Assembly: GCA_027563935.2 (NCBI GenBank)
Contig: CM050454.1
Span: forward strand, 46,280,596 to 46,344,595
DNA: 64,000 bases
Source of the DNA: Costus lasius
Lineage: Eukaryota; Streptophyta; Magnoliopsida; Zingiberales; Costaceae
Direction of reading: 5' to 3'
The position numbers were made by a program, and so were the translations under genes. Position 1 is the first letter of the stretch. Each line of letters begins with the position of its first letter. Positions 48,601 through 60,257 of this stretch are shown in pieces. The notes beneath the pieces were generated by a model that ran no database searches, was not told the origin of the DNA, and was given only the letters and a program-made list of their open reading frames with translations.

Positions 48601-49537
48601 TGCGGTTAAGGCATGGTTAAGAAAATGTTTCCAGATGAAAGATTTAGGAGAAGCAGCCTATGTATTAGGTGTGAAGATCTACAGAGATAGATCTAAGAGG
48701 CTTCTCGGGCTGTGCCAGAGTACTTACATCGATAAAGTCCTGGAGAGATTCCATTTAGAAAATTCTAAAAGAGGATATCTTCCAGTCAGACATGGTCTGA
48801 ATCTTTCAAAGAGTCAGTGTCCACAAACACAGACTGAGAAAGATGAAATGGACAATACGCCTTATGCTTCGGCTATTGGGTCCATTATGTATGCGATGTT
48901 ATGTACTCGCCCAGACGTCGCTTACGGGTTAAGTGTGACCAGTCGGTTCCAAAGTAATCCAGGTCAGGCGCACTGGATTGCAGTCAAGAATATTTTGAAA
49001 TATCTGCGGAGGACCAAAGATATGTTCTTGGTGTATGGTGGTCAGGAAGAAATCAGTATTGAAGGATATACTGACGCTTCGTTCCAATCTGACCAGGATG
49101 ATTTCCGATCGCAATCAGGCTATGTTTTTAGCTTGAATGGAGGTGCAGTGGTGTGGAAAAGTTTCAAATAATCAATTGTTGCTGATTCCACAACAGAAGC
49201 CGAGTATGTTGCAGCCTCGGAAGCATCTAAGGAGGCAGTGTGGATTCGTAAGTTCGTTCAGGAACTTGGAGTTGTTCCTTCGAGTGCAGATCCATTGGTT
49301 ATCTTCTGTGATAACACTGGAGCAATAGCACAGGCAAAGGAACCACGGTCGCACCAGAAGTCCAAGCACATACAGAGACGGTTTCACTTGATCCGGGAGA
49401 TCATTGATCGTGGCGAGATCAAAATCTGCAAGGTTCATACATATGACAATCTGGCTGACCCGCTTACAAAGCCTCTGGCGCAGCAGAAGCATGAGAAGCA
49501 CTGTAATAATATGGGTTTGAGATTTCTCAACCATTAG
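45638..49537 (+). pseudogene. Angela gag-pol, internal region 2 of array B
   Basis: The same polyprotein as in internal region 1, also with ACG in place of the gag ATG (45659-45661). It has four stops: TAG at 45722-45724 (from TGG, early in gag), TAG at 48293-48295 (from CAG, in reverse transcriptase), TGA at 48377-48379 (from TCA) and TAA at 49169-49171 (from CAA, before RNase H). The stretch 45875-48295 stays open for 806 codons, with zinc knuckle, protease, the full integrase and the RT N-terminus. The natural stop is at 49535-49537. None of these stops is shared with internal region 1. Confidence 0.93.
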
Positions 49538-49557
49538 ATTAAGTGCAAGTGGGAGAT

Positions 49558-51239
49558 TGTTGGGGTATGCCCTTAAGGCAAATGTTTGAGGCCTTGGGAT
49601 TATATCAGTATCATGTATAAACTCTATGTTTATAAAGGCAATGGTTGTTATTCAGGTTGTTACATTATCTGCTGCAATATGAATACTTCTGAATAATGTC
49701 TCAATGATGTTCAGCTAGTCTGACATGCAGTGTAGTCCTTAGTCGAAATATCTTGGTGAACATGAGACAACCTTGATATGATTGAGACTAATATGTGTTC
49801 TAATCTTATAGGATGCTTTGAGCATGGAATAAGATGTAAACTCATGGGTACATTGGATGTACTGGACAGACCCTACATAGGATGTTCAATTGCTTGTCAC
49901 AATGTGAATAATCCTTGTATGCAAACAAGTGGCATATTTTCCTCTGACTTGAGATCACTTGTGTTTCTAAATGATGATTGGCATTGTTTTGAGATAGTTT
50001 GATATCATTTGAAACATAATGGTTATAGACTATCTTGGATGGTGAGCATGAGTCATGTTAGGGCGCTAGTGATAGACATAGGATTGCCATCTCCTTCATT
50101 AGAGTGTGATGTTCTAAAGGGGCCCCCTGGATGAGATGATTGAGAAAGTGTATGGCCATACCCAGATGACTATGTTCATCTGATCTAATCATTTTCATCA
50201 TATTGGAGTTACAGGCTTGACACGCTTGTCCAATAAGAACATCCAGTGGCAAAGGAAACATGTATGTCTAGTGAAATGGATTCACACTTGTGCTGTGGTT
50301 TGGGTGTAGTCTTGGAAGACATTTTCCTTTATATCGGGAGACAGTGATTTGTTGCTAGATACCCCTCACTGATCGTGATAACGTAAGTTATCGTTACCGA
50401 CGTTTAAAGGAAACGCTTAGGGTCGCACAATTTGATGATATGGCTTACTTAGTCAGATCGTGTGGACTGAATTGTTTGGGTTCAGTTTAAAGGGATTTAA
50501 TCTCTGATTGTAAGTGAGATCTGGTCTGATCATGTTTGATTGATTAGGGCTTGAGATCGGTAAGCTTCGATCGAGAGAATTGATGCTAGATCGGTGAGAT
50601 CAGGAGCATCAGGAGATGAACGGTTAGATCTGGAGCCTTAGGGTTTAATTGTGATCTAGACCAAATGCTTGGGTTAATTGGTCTTTGAACCAAACCAAAA
50701 TGAACCGGCTCATCATATGAGTGCATGGTTCAATGGGAAGAGAAAAATGCGATGGTTCACAAGGAGTGAACGCATCACACGTTGAGGGGGTTTTTCTATT
50801 TTGGGAAACCATGTTTCCAAAACATGGTCACGCCTCACGTTCGCTCCTCTCACGCCTATTGTCGCCTCTTCCTCTCTATGCTCTCTCAACTCTCGTGTGT
50901 TGAAGGAGTTGACGACAAGGAGGTCTCGGCCAAGCAAGACATCTCTTCTTCCCTTCCATTCGATCAGGAGACTTGAAGGTCTTTGCTAGCACAAGGATCA
51001 ACAAGGAGTAGGCGATCTTCTTCTTGTGTGCACATCTTCTGGAGGAGATCCCTTTCGCTCTCTTCTTCCAAGGCACCATCCAAGCAATGGCGATGGTATG
51101 ACTCTTATCAATGTATACAAGTTTTAATAGTTGATCATATGACATGCATGCAACCGATCATCTAGAAACCCTTATTTCCGCTGCCCAAGATTTTATATGC
51201 GCCACTTTAGGGATTCGCCCCCTTTATAGGGGACTTTCA
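49558..51239 (+). repeat. LTR3 of array B
   Basis: 1682 bp, TGTTGGGGTATGCCC to GGGGACTTTCA, followed directly by the right target duplication CTTCC (51240-51244). Confidence 0.95.
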
Positions 51240-53738
51240 CTTCCAATTGTTGATATAAATCTAAAGGAAGAACGCATGATATTACTCTTGGATAAATGCA
51301 GAAAAATTATTAAGTATTCTTTTCATGACTTTAACTTTTATTTTTGTATGCATGTAATGGCCACAATGACATGGATCCACCTGTTTAAATGGAGATAAAC
51401 TTTGGTGGGCACACTTTTGAGATGGAGAAAAAGCAGAAGATTATATGCTCTCTACTATGCCACTGATTCATCAACTCCGTCATGATTTGAAGCTATGGTC
51501 AAGCTAATAACCTTAAACAAGTGCTTTTTGGGACGCAACCCAAATTTCTTACTTTTGTGACTCTTAGTTTTATTTTTTGATTTTTTTTTAGATTTTTAGG
51601 AATTTTTGCAGGATGATTGATGAATTTTTATTGATGGAAAATCTTTTAATAAGTTGTTTTATGTGCAAGAAATTTTTAAAAAATTTTATATGAAGAACAT
51701 GTGTCCGACGAGACATTCACGGGTGTGGCCGTGATTCACTCATAGTCCATGAATGTTGCGTCTGAAGGAAACATGAGAAGACTAAAAGTTCACAAAAAGT
51801 TTCACGGTCATGGTCGTGAGTTTCATTTTACAAAGGGACTTAAGTCATAGAAATATTCACGGCCGCAGCCGTGAACAACTCACGGCCCATGAAGACCCAG
51901 TTTTAAACGTTACAGGCGGAAGTTAGGGTTCACGCCTTCACTCGTGAATCTGATTTTCCATTTGATTTCTTCCACCAAAAGCAATGAATTCCTCTTCCCG
52001 CCTTCCTCCACCACCGACAAACCTTTCCGATGATCCTCCAGCGATCCTCCAGCTAGATTTGTGGGGAATCGCCAGCCGAGCTGAAGAACGTGAGTCTTAT
52101 TGCCGTCGCTCAATTCCAGCCAGAAATTGCCTAAAATCATGAGCAATCTTTGCCTAGTAGCATTCTTTAGCTTCTTTATCAGTCTAGAGGCTTTGTGCGA
52201 ACGAATTGTGCTCTGATTTTTTGGATTTAGAGTGGGTTTTGTTGAACGTTGCTTATTTTTCTTCTTGATATCTAACTTGCGTCTTTTCCTTGATTAGGAG
52301 CTGATAGTTGGTGATTTATAATGCAGCACACATTTATCTTACTTTATGATTAGATGTATATATGTGTGTTGTATTCATTTGATATGATATTGTGATAATA
52401 CTTGTGTTGTTTATATGATAATATTTGATATTTTTGTGATGGTATTGTGGTTTTGTTATGATTTGTTGACATTTATGATGGTTTGAGAAATAGTTGGATG
52501 TATCTGGATGCATGATGATATTAGAGATGTGGTTAAGTTTTTGAGTTTTTCTAATGCATGAAACAATGTTTTGATATAAATTGATAGAAAATTACCCCAT
52601 GTTTTAAGATGAACTCTTGCAAAAAAATTTTCTCAAATATGTCATGTATTGATTTAATAATTGAGTATGTGCAACAATTTAAGTCTAGGGTGTCCCCATG
52701 TATTTTGCTTTTCTTCAAAGCTTTACAGGTATGTATTTTGAATGTTTATGATTGTTAAGGATAATCAAATTTCTTTTATCCTTAATTCTGAACTTAAGAA
52801 ACATTTTGAGTATTTGATTTGATGACTTAGGGAATTTTTGAAATTTCATGTAGACTTAAATTGTTGAGTAAATTCATTTCTAGTATTGATGAAATACATA
52901 TGTGAATTGTTATACGTTCATGAGACACGCGCATAGTAGAATTTACTTGAACTTTAATTTATCTAACTTTGTTTGATGGAGAACATTTTATGAATAGAAA
53001 ATTAGTGATATTTCTTTAACTGAGACTTGCTCCAACTCCTCTGGTTGAGGAATCTAAAGTCATGAGTTATATTATACCATGAATTGGTATACTTTAAGTC
53101 TATTGCGATTAAGTAACAGAGGGAAAATCTTAAAAGTAAATATTTATCCTTCATGTAGAAAGATCGATAACGATTTAAGTACCATGCCCTTGACCGACTC
53201 TCTCCATAAATAAAAAAATGAATAAAAGAAAAAAAAGAGAAAAGAATAAAAAGCATAGAAAAAGAGGGAGCTATAGGTCAAGTGGACAACTCCGCTGACT
53301 TTAAGATTGAGACTATAAGTTAAATTATACTATTCTGTGGTATACTTGAAACAATGTTATGATGCTAACAGGAAAGGGTGCATAACCGTTTAAAGACCAA
53401 ATTGCATTAAAAGTCTCTTATCTTTAACATCACTAAAATTCTTGAAGTAGAAATTTTATCTATTAAGTGAAGTGGATTTATTAAGATGAGAGTATTTGAT
53501 ACTTAGTAAGTGGAGATTGAATGTTATAACATAAATCATGAATTTTATCCTTCTTGGATTGAGAACTCTTAAGAATTAATTTCTATTTTGATTTTTCTTG
53601 AATTACTTGAGTTATGAAAGATTGATTGCTTAAATTGTGGACTAAAGACATTATTAAGGGGAAAACAAAAAAAATGAGTGACTCTTATCTTTACATTCTC
53701 CATACATATCCGAATATTGCTTGAGGACAAGCAAAACT
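51240..53738 (+). mobile_element. Non-coding 3' internal region of the Athila-like element
   Basis: No pol or env-like frame is recognisable. The phrase TGCTTTTTGGGACGCAACCC (about 51522-51541) resembles the conserved block that follows pol in Athila elements. Three imperfect TTCACGG...CCGTGAA palindromic motifs follow (51706-51750, 51800-51830, 51860-51895), then a TC-rich part, an AT-rich part and a weakly repeated block near 53020-53400. This is the normal 3' end of an Athila whose coding region was deleted. Confidence 0.7.
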
Positions 53739-53755
53739 TTAAGTCTAGGGTATTT
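53739..53755 (+). other. Polypurine-type tract of the Athila-like element
   Basis: TTAAGTCTAGGGTATTT immediately before the LTR start TGATGAG corresponds to the conserved Athila end block, preceded by TTGAGGACAAGC at 53721-53732. Confidence 0.65.
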
Positions 53756-55259
53756 TGATGAGTTGTATTTACATCATATTTTTGCTTGTATTTTATATGA
53801 TATTTTGGGCTTATTTTATAACTTTATACCAATTTTTAGTGTTTTTACTTCACTTTGTATGGAATCTTCACTTTTCTTGATTTTTATGAAAATACAGGTA
53901 AAATGGCATAAAAATGATGGATTTTTTGAGTTTTAAGGCCATAGCACAATTCTCGAGGAAATTACAAGGTCGCACATCAAATTTGGATTGAAACGGAGGC
54001 CAGACGCAATATTCACGGTTGCACCCGTGAATATTTCATGGGCCATGAATATCACTCAAAATGATGGATTTTATGAGTTTTGATGCCACGGGGTGATTCA
54101 TGATGAAAGGATGAGGTCGTACGTCAAATTTGGAGCAAAACGGATGTCAAACACAACTTTCATGGCTGTGGTCGTGAATATATTTACAGGCTGTGAATAC
54201 ACTACTGTGCAGAAACACAACATTCACACCCATGGCCATAAACAATTCACCGCCCATGAGTTTTTCTGCTCCCTTCGGTTTTTCACTTGATTCGACCCTG
54301 AATCGAGTCAAAACTTAACCAAACTTCACAGAAGCCTTCCTAGATGGGTTCTACACTGATTAAACTATAAAAGAAAGGATTTAGAGGGTTTAAGGAGGCT
54401 TCTATGCATGATCACGAACAGAGGGGGTGACTAGGGCGAAAATTGATTTTTGGGCAGAATTCCGGTGAAAGATCACGCAAAGGAGGGATTTGGACACTTC
54501 ATCTTCATCTCCAGATCTAATTACTATCCTGGTGTCTTTTTGCATTATTTTAGAGAGATTATGTCGAGTTCATCAATATACATGCTATTTTTGAATAACA
54601 TGTTTGCTTAAACCTATTTTCAGGATTAGGGGTGTAGCCCACTGATGATTTATGGATTAAACTTATTATTTAAATCTTTGACATGAATTTTATAGAGTAG
54701 ATTTGATTTGAATTGTGTTTATTTACGTGATTTACTCTGATCATGTACGTTTACGTCTTAGACGTTGCGAGAAGGAGCGGGAGGTAAATCGCAACATCAG
54801 AACTATTCTTTTCAAACCTATGAATCCAATCACGAGAATAGCTTGGATTCATTTGAAGGATTTCATGATTTTTCACAGAACTTAATGGGTCTATTTATGT
54901 CAATTGTCATGAGAGTAGGGGATTGATATGAATAGATACCAGATTACGCTTCGGGAGGAGGTAATTTGTACCATAAGAAAAATCCCTTTCAACACTATAA
55001 TTTTTTGTTCAAAGAATTTATTTTGCTATAATTCATAATTGTCAGTGTGGTGAAACCACGAGTCCTGACCTTTTGCATTTGATTTAAACCCTAAAAACTA
55101 CCTTTTTGTTTTCTCGTACTAGAAGCTTCCAAACAAAAACACCAATTGAATCGTCTAGCTATAGATCGACCGTGTAATCAGTACTTGACCGCCAGATTCT
55201 CGTTGGGAACGCTAATCTTTTTATTATTTCGATAAAGTCGTGCACTTGCGGAAGCATCA
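53756..55259 (+). repeat. 3' LTR of the Athila-like element
   Basis: 1504 bp, TGATGAGTTG to GGAAGCATCA, followed by the target duplication ATGGC. It carries a palindromic motif (CCCATGGCCATAAACAATTC region, about 54230) partly missing from the 5' LTR. Confidence 0.93.
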
Positions 55260-55341
55260 ATGGCCATGCACTACAAACATGAGTTCGGCTAGTGGTGGGT
55301 GCGTGGTAGAGGAGGAAATATTAGGGGTGGAATAGGGTTCT

Positions 55342-56034
55342 TGCTATGGAGAAATATTAGTAGAGCAAATATCTCAAATAACCAAGTGAACAAAAACGTA
55401 GTAATAATAACATAACAAAAACACTAAATTTTACATAGAAAACCCTTTTAAACAAAGGGAAAAATAATAGGAGCAAAATATGATCAAAAGGCTTCACTAA
55501 TCAATGAGAGAACAACATCAAGTCTTCTCTAGCCACACACTAGAGATAAAACATCAACATAGATTAAGAATAACAAATTCTTGAAATACTAAACAGCATA
55601 TGACCATCACTAACTAAGGTGGAAACCAAAAACTAAGTGGAAATATTAGAGAAATCTCACCAAAATTACTAGGGAAGAACTGGCCAAAAAGTGACCTTAG
55701 AGAACTCGAAATCAGGATCTGACCGTTCAGAATCTGGGAAGATGAGTCCTCAGCTTGTTTGCAAATTTTCATTGTGATCCAATAGTGCTGCACTTTAGAT
55801 CAACTACTTGATTGAATGTTGTCCAGTTTTCTCCAAATCGTCTTAACTAGGGTTTTTTGTTTGTTTTATCTCAAAATGCCTCTCAATTACTTATTGCCCC
55901 ACTATTCTCAAAAGTTAACCCTAGCTTTCAAAAATAAGTATATAAAATACCCTCAAGTTGGGTATATTAACCAAATTACCATCATACAAAAAAATATGAG
56001 TTATCCTCCATATAGGAGGGAAACTCATCTAACA
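55342..56034 (-). repeat. Minus-strand copia LTR, Tork-like
   Basis: On the minus strand it starts TGTTAGATGAGTTTCCC at 56034, right after a purine-rich GAGACGGGAGAT tract and the end of a pol frame. It is therefore a 3' LTR. The far end is placed tentatively at TGCTATGGAG (55342). A hairpin CCTCC-ATATA-GGAGG lies near its start. No partner LTR was found, so the target duplication cannot be tested. Confidence 0.6.
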
Positions 56035-57220
56035 AATCTCCCGTCTCATGACTATATGGAGGGGTTCATCATACCAGCAATCTTGCAACAAGTATTGTGC
56101 TTCTCTTTTGAAAGAGACTTGATCATCATATCAGAACCATTGTCATCTGTATGAATCTTCATCAACTCAAGCTGCTTTGAATCTAACACATCACGTATCC
56201 AATGATACTTCACATCATTGTGTTTTGACCTAGAGTGAAAAGTATGATTCTTACTCAAATGAATTGCACTTTGACTATCACAGTATAGAATGTGCATCTC
56301 TTGCTCAAATGCAAGCTCCTTTATTAAACTTTTTTACCCATAGCAACTCTTTTCAAGCTTTAGTACTTGCAATAAATTCTACTTCAGTTATGGAAAGTGC
56401 AACGCATTTTTGTAATCTTGATTGTCATGCAATTGCACCGCCTGCAAATGTAACTAGATAACCTGAGGTTGACCTCCTACTATCAATATCTCCTGCATGC
56501 CTGCATCTGTGTACCCAGCCAACAAAGGTTTGTCACCACCAAAGCAAAGACATAGTTGAGATGTACCTCGAAGATATTTAAAAATCCATTTCACAATATT
56601 CCAATACTCTCATCCAGGATCAGAGAGGAATCGACTCACAACCCCCACTGTGTGAGCTATGTCTTGTCTTGTGCATATTATGACATACATTAAGCTTCAT
56701 ATTGCATATGCATAAGGTATTGTCTTCATGTCTTCTTTATCCCTTTCATTAGTTGCTTAGAACTCAATTTGAAGTGACTAGCAAGTGGAGTATTAACTTC
56801 TTTGGTTTGACTCTTGTGAAATCTTTTAAGCACCTTTTCCACATATTGTTCTTGTGATAACCATAGCTTTTTGGATTTTCTTTCACGAGTAATAGTCATG
56901 CTAAGTATCTTCTTTGCCGATCCAAGATCCATCATGACAAAGGTTTACCTCAAGTCTTTCTTTAACCTATCAATTTTAGAGATATCATGGCCAATGATTA
57001 GGATATCATCTGCATAAAGTAGCAAAACCAAAAAATCATCATCAGAGAATCTTTTAACAAAAATACAATTATCTGATGTTGTTTTTTGGTAGTTGTGCTC
57101 CCCAATAAATGACTCTAATTTCTTGTAACATTGCCTTGGTGCTTGTTTCAAAACATATAAGCTTTTTCTCAACCTACAAACATTATCTTCTTTTCCTTTT
57201 GTCTCAAAGCCCTCTAGTTA
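56035..57220 (-). pseudogene. Tork-like copia RT to RNase H remnant
   Basis: Minus-strand pieces in order: an RT segment with RKSLYVLKQAPRQCYKK and the YADDILIIG catalytic box at 56945-57172, the next RT part at 56726-56935, a decayed connection, and RNase H with DSQSAIHLSKN and the HTDDNGSDMM tail at 56052-56297. Stops and frame changes make it a pseudogene. Everything upstream of the RT middle is lost at about 57220, where an unrelated repeat array begins. YADD and the RNase H tail distinguish it from the Angela copies. Confidence 0.85.
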
Positions 57221-57289
57221 CTTGATACAGGAGAAGCTAGCACTGAAGAAGGGGAAGATCAGTATGAGAAAACAACCCCCACAATTTTC

Positions 57290-57650
57290 TGTGAGTTGAT
57301 CACGGGCAAGCCGTGAAGATCATCACGGGCATGATGACTTCGTCAAAAAATGCAACCTCTAGCCGCAGACAGAAGCACGGCCATGAACACCATCATGGGC
57401 AAGTCGTGAATGCCTTGGCAGATTCTAGCATGCAAGATCACGACCATGAACATGATCACGGGCATGCCATGATCTCCTTTGTATAAACTGGGTAAACTAG
57501 TGATTCTGGATGCAAACCCAGTCATGGCCATGAACATGATCACGGGCAGGCCGTGATCTCCTCAGCGAAAAATTAGACAACCATGGATCCCAAGTGCGAA
57601 AGAAAGCACATGCATGAACACGTTCACGACCAGGCCATGAATACCTCGGT
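57290..57650. repeat. Degenerate tandem array with CACGG/GGCCGTGA units
   Basis: About five units with a spacing of roughly 60-85 bases contain the phrase CACGGCCATGAACA..ATCACGGGCA followed by GGCCGTGA or a variant (near 57299, 57385, 57449, 57525, 57607). The unit is an imperfect palindrome of the type found in the Athila-like LTRs. No coding function is seen. Confidence 0.6.
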
Positions 57651-57704
57651 GATTTCTGAACCACTTAGTCATCGTCGTGAACTCCATCATGGCTAGGGCA
57701 CTAT

Positions 57705-57716
57705 CCCCCCCCCCCC
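57705..57716. repeat. Poly-C run
   Basis: Twelve C in a row; the length may be unreliable in sequencing. It marks the boundary between the tandem array and the gypsy-like remnant. Confidence 0.8.
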
Positions 57717-58090
57717 TGAAGTTGCAGATTCACCCCGATGTCCCCGTTTCGATGTACATCACCCTCTATACCATGTTCATCTCTCCAAAGGACCTAAAAA
57801 AGCTCAACAAAGTGACAATCCGGCGATCCCAATGCTCAAGCTAATTGCCAGACTGGTACATGGGGGTCATTAGCCCACTCTCGGTCCACACTGAGATCCT
57901 CTAGCCCATGGACCTCCCCACTAGGCACACTGAAGCCTAACCCAGGAAGGATATCACAACCATCTGAACAACACAGCCCAAGAGTAAGCTTCCACCATGA
58001 TGAACTAGCCCACAATATCGAAATTTTGATGCTTTGTCATGGCTTGATCCAAGCTCATCTAGTGGACTAGTTGTTGTATGCCCAGGAATC
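57717..58090 (+). pseudogene. Possible decayed gypsy pol C-terminus
   Basis: Broken plus-strand codons give short phrases reminiscent of the gypsy integrase C-terminal part (a Phe/Leu-rich segment before 'SPKDLKKLNK', and later 'SKF'), followed by an LTR-like promoter segment as expected for a gypsy 3' end. The similarity is weak and the frame is full of stops. Confidence 0.25.
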
Positions 58091-58740
58091 AAAGGACATG
58101 CGTAGAAGCTTCAGCTGTAGTTGGTAGTTGGTAGGATTTTATTCCATTTTGTCTTATGTGGCAGCTTGACTACTTTTTGATGGTTAAAGTAGGTAGTTGT
58201 TGAGATGCTGCCCTTGTCTTGTTCCCCTTCTGTTATTATATAAAAGAGAGGGCTAGGGCTAGTGTCTTCTTCAGTTCTTTTGTAGTGATAAAGTACTCAA
58301 AGTGTGTGCAGAGGAGTAGTGGTTGGTGCCTCGACTCTGAAGTGTGTGTAAGAGTGGAGGTTGGTGCCTCAACTCCGACGTTTGTGGCGATGACCAAGTT
58401 CCGTTCGAGGTCTTTAATCCTTGGTTCGGCTATGGCCCCTCACGTGTACCTCTCTATTTGCAAGAAGTAAATCCCACCACCTCCGGTGGATCAGGTTCGC
58501 TTATTTTCTTAAATCAACTGTGTACTTTCTGTTGTGTTTGCGTTCCCCTTCATCCCCACGAGCATCCGTACGTTGTAGGCGTGAAACGATTTCTATCTCT
58601 TTGGTGTGTTTGCAGGGTCATAAGCGCATGAACGGAACCCCTCAAAGCCACTGCCCCCTAATATGTGTTGCACTTAAAGTTGCTCGCTAAGAGGTTAGTG
58701 AGTGAAATTTCATAGATTTGGGTGTTGAAGCCTTGCATTT
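58091..58740 (+). repeat. Gypsy-type LTR-like segment with promoter
   Basis: A TATA box TATATAAAAGAG is at about 58237-58248. Downstream are two diverged 40-bp tandem units (about 58297-58380) sharing GGTTGGTGCCTC and AACTC or GACTC. The next 250 bases look like transcribed LTR (GTTCGCTTATTTTC, TTTGCAGGGTCA). No LTR ends or partner were found, so the element type is uncertain. Confidence 0.4.
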
Positions 58741-60233
58741 TGATAGTCATTTCTAGTATTATTTTATCTCAAAACATGGCTAATTTTGACGTTTCTATGT
58801 CCTACATAGGCTTATTTACTTGTTTGCTTCAGAATCTTCACTTTCTTTCGTCTTTGTCCTATTTCAGGTAAAATCACTCATTTTTGGAGCTTTTTGGAGA
58901 TTTTAAAGTCATGGATGATTTCTTATGAGGAGACGAGTCTACACAACAAATTTGGGACCAAGCGGAGTCTATTTGGAAATCACAGTCAGCCCAAGATTTT
59001 GGGGTTCCCCTGTGATTCGCATGAAGATATAAAACTTCACAGAACACTTCATAGCCAACCCAAGATTTTGGTATTCGGCTGTGATTTTATTGAAAATAAT
59101 TTTCACAGAAATGAACAGTAACCTTCACGGCCAAGTGAACATAGAGATCTTTGGTGATGATTCTTACTTCGCAAATTTGCACAGAACACTTCACAGCCGG
59201 GTGGACACGTTGGGGTTCACCCATGATCGCGACTGGCTTTCTGAGTTCCTTCCTGTTTTTACTCAATTTGAAGCCCAGAAAAAATTCCAAAAAAGGAGAA
59301 AAAAATACATTTTAGGAAGCTATGAGGGAGGGGAATCAAAAGGATATAAAAGCCCTCTTTCTTATTGCCAAATCAGATAGAGATCGACTGACAAAGCGGC
59401 TAGGGCGAGAATCGTAGGCGACCAAGCTTTAGGATGCGATTTTAAAGCAATTTCATGAGGGATCTTCACGAAACATGTGGAATACATTCGATTTCTCTTC
59501 TTCTTCCTTCCCTCAGCGTTTGCTTGTAATTTTCTTAGTTATTTAGAGAGATTTATGCGGATTGATATGGATCTTGTAGTGTAAAACCTTAATCGGGACT
59601 CGGTAGAAGCCAATTGATGCTTTCTATCATGTGATTTGATTTTTTTTTTTCTATTATTTTGAGGATTATATGAGCATATTTTACTTAGTTGTTGCTATTT
59701 CATGATATTGCTTTGGCCACGTAGTGTTATGTGTTAGTCGACACAATCCTGACCGCAAGGAAGATCATGTTGGCGGATCCCCTAAGTAGAACTTGTGAAC
59801 TTCTAGCACGAAGGTAGTTATGGTTCATTCGAGGGTAACATAATCTTTCATAGAACCCAGTGGATTTATCTAGAATGATATATCATAAGAGTAGGATATT
59901 GTTCTATGTAAGTACCAAGTTATACCGACCGCAAGGGGGCAACTTACACTAGAGGAAAGATTCCTTATGCAATATTATGAACTCATGTAACAGATAAGTT
60001 TTAAATCAGATAGATTCATCAACGTGGTGGATACCGAAGTCCCGATGCCTCTCCTATTAACATCTTCTATGTAGTTGCGATCGATTTCTTATGTTTCCTT
60101 ATTGTTTTCAAAACCCCAATTTGAACTATTTAGCTTCTAAAACTCAGATTTACTAGTAATTAACCTTCCTCCCTGTGAGATCTATAATCTTTTATATTAC
60201 TGCGACATTACCATGCACTTGCGGTATGTGTTA
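58741..60233 (+). repeat. Athila-like 5' LTR (second Athila family)
   Basis: Starts TGATAGTCATTTC and ends near GCACTTGCGGTATGTGTTA, just before an Asp-type primer site. A promoter-like GGATATAAAAGCCC lies at about 59340. Contains CACAG-type imperfect palindromes (58980-59030, 59040-59090, 59180-59230). The left boundary is inferred by homology to the inverted LTR that starts at 62474 on the minus strand. Confidence 0.65.
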
Positions 60234-60239
60234 AATTTT

Positions 60240-60257
60240 TAGTGCCGTTATCGGGGA
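60240..60257 (+). other. Degenerate tRNA-Asp-type primer site
   Basis: TAGTGCCGTTATCGGGGA matches the Athila/Tat primer site at 14 of 18 positions, at the expected distance after the LTR. Confidence 0.7.

Larger units (their letters stand above)
25735..51239 (+). mobile_element. Tandem Angela array B: LTR1-int1-LTR2-int2-LTR3
   Basis: Three LTRs (25735-36446 interrupted, 42162-43842, 49558-51239) alternate with two 5715-bp internal regions (36447-42161, 43843-49557). The period is 7396 bp. The only target duplication is at the outer ends, CTTCC at 25730-25734 and 51240-51244, so a single insertion was expanded, most simply by unequal crossing over between LTRs of sister or homologous copies. 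Both internal regions share the lost gag ATG but have different stop codons, so they diverged after, or were already distinct at, the duplication. LTR1 starts TATTGG instead of TGTTGG. Confidence 0.93.
22870..55259 (+). mobile_element. Athila-like gypsy element carrying a nested Angela array
   Basis: The LTRs at 22870-24363 and 53756-55259 start TGATGAGTTG and end GGAAGCATCA. The target duplication ATGGC is perfect on both sides (22865-22869, 55260-55264). A tRNA-Asp-type primer site follows the 5' LTR and a polypurine-type run precedes the 3' LTR. Without the nested insertion the element is about 6.9 kb. It has only a shortened gag remnant and a long non-coding 3' part and no pol, so it is a non-autonomous or internally deleted derivative. 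The two LTRs differ by many substitutions and small indels, so it is older than the elements inside it. Confidence 0.95.

Noticed and set aside
36447..49557. Array B as an assembly duplication
   Set aside because: The two units carry different stop codons and scattered differences, LTR1 is distinct and split by C, and the outer duplications match. It is still worth a long-read check, so it is kept as a finding.
51800..53755. An env-like gene in the 3' part of the Athila-like element
   Set aside because: Some Athila elements have one, but here there is no long frame, signal peptide or membrane segment.
55342..56034. The Tork-like LTR and the LTR-like block at 21680-21988 as a pair of one element
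   Set aside because: Both are minus-strand and start TGTTA, but the sequences after the first bases are not alike, and the Tork-like LTR already serves as 3' LTR of the adjoining pol remnant.
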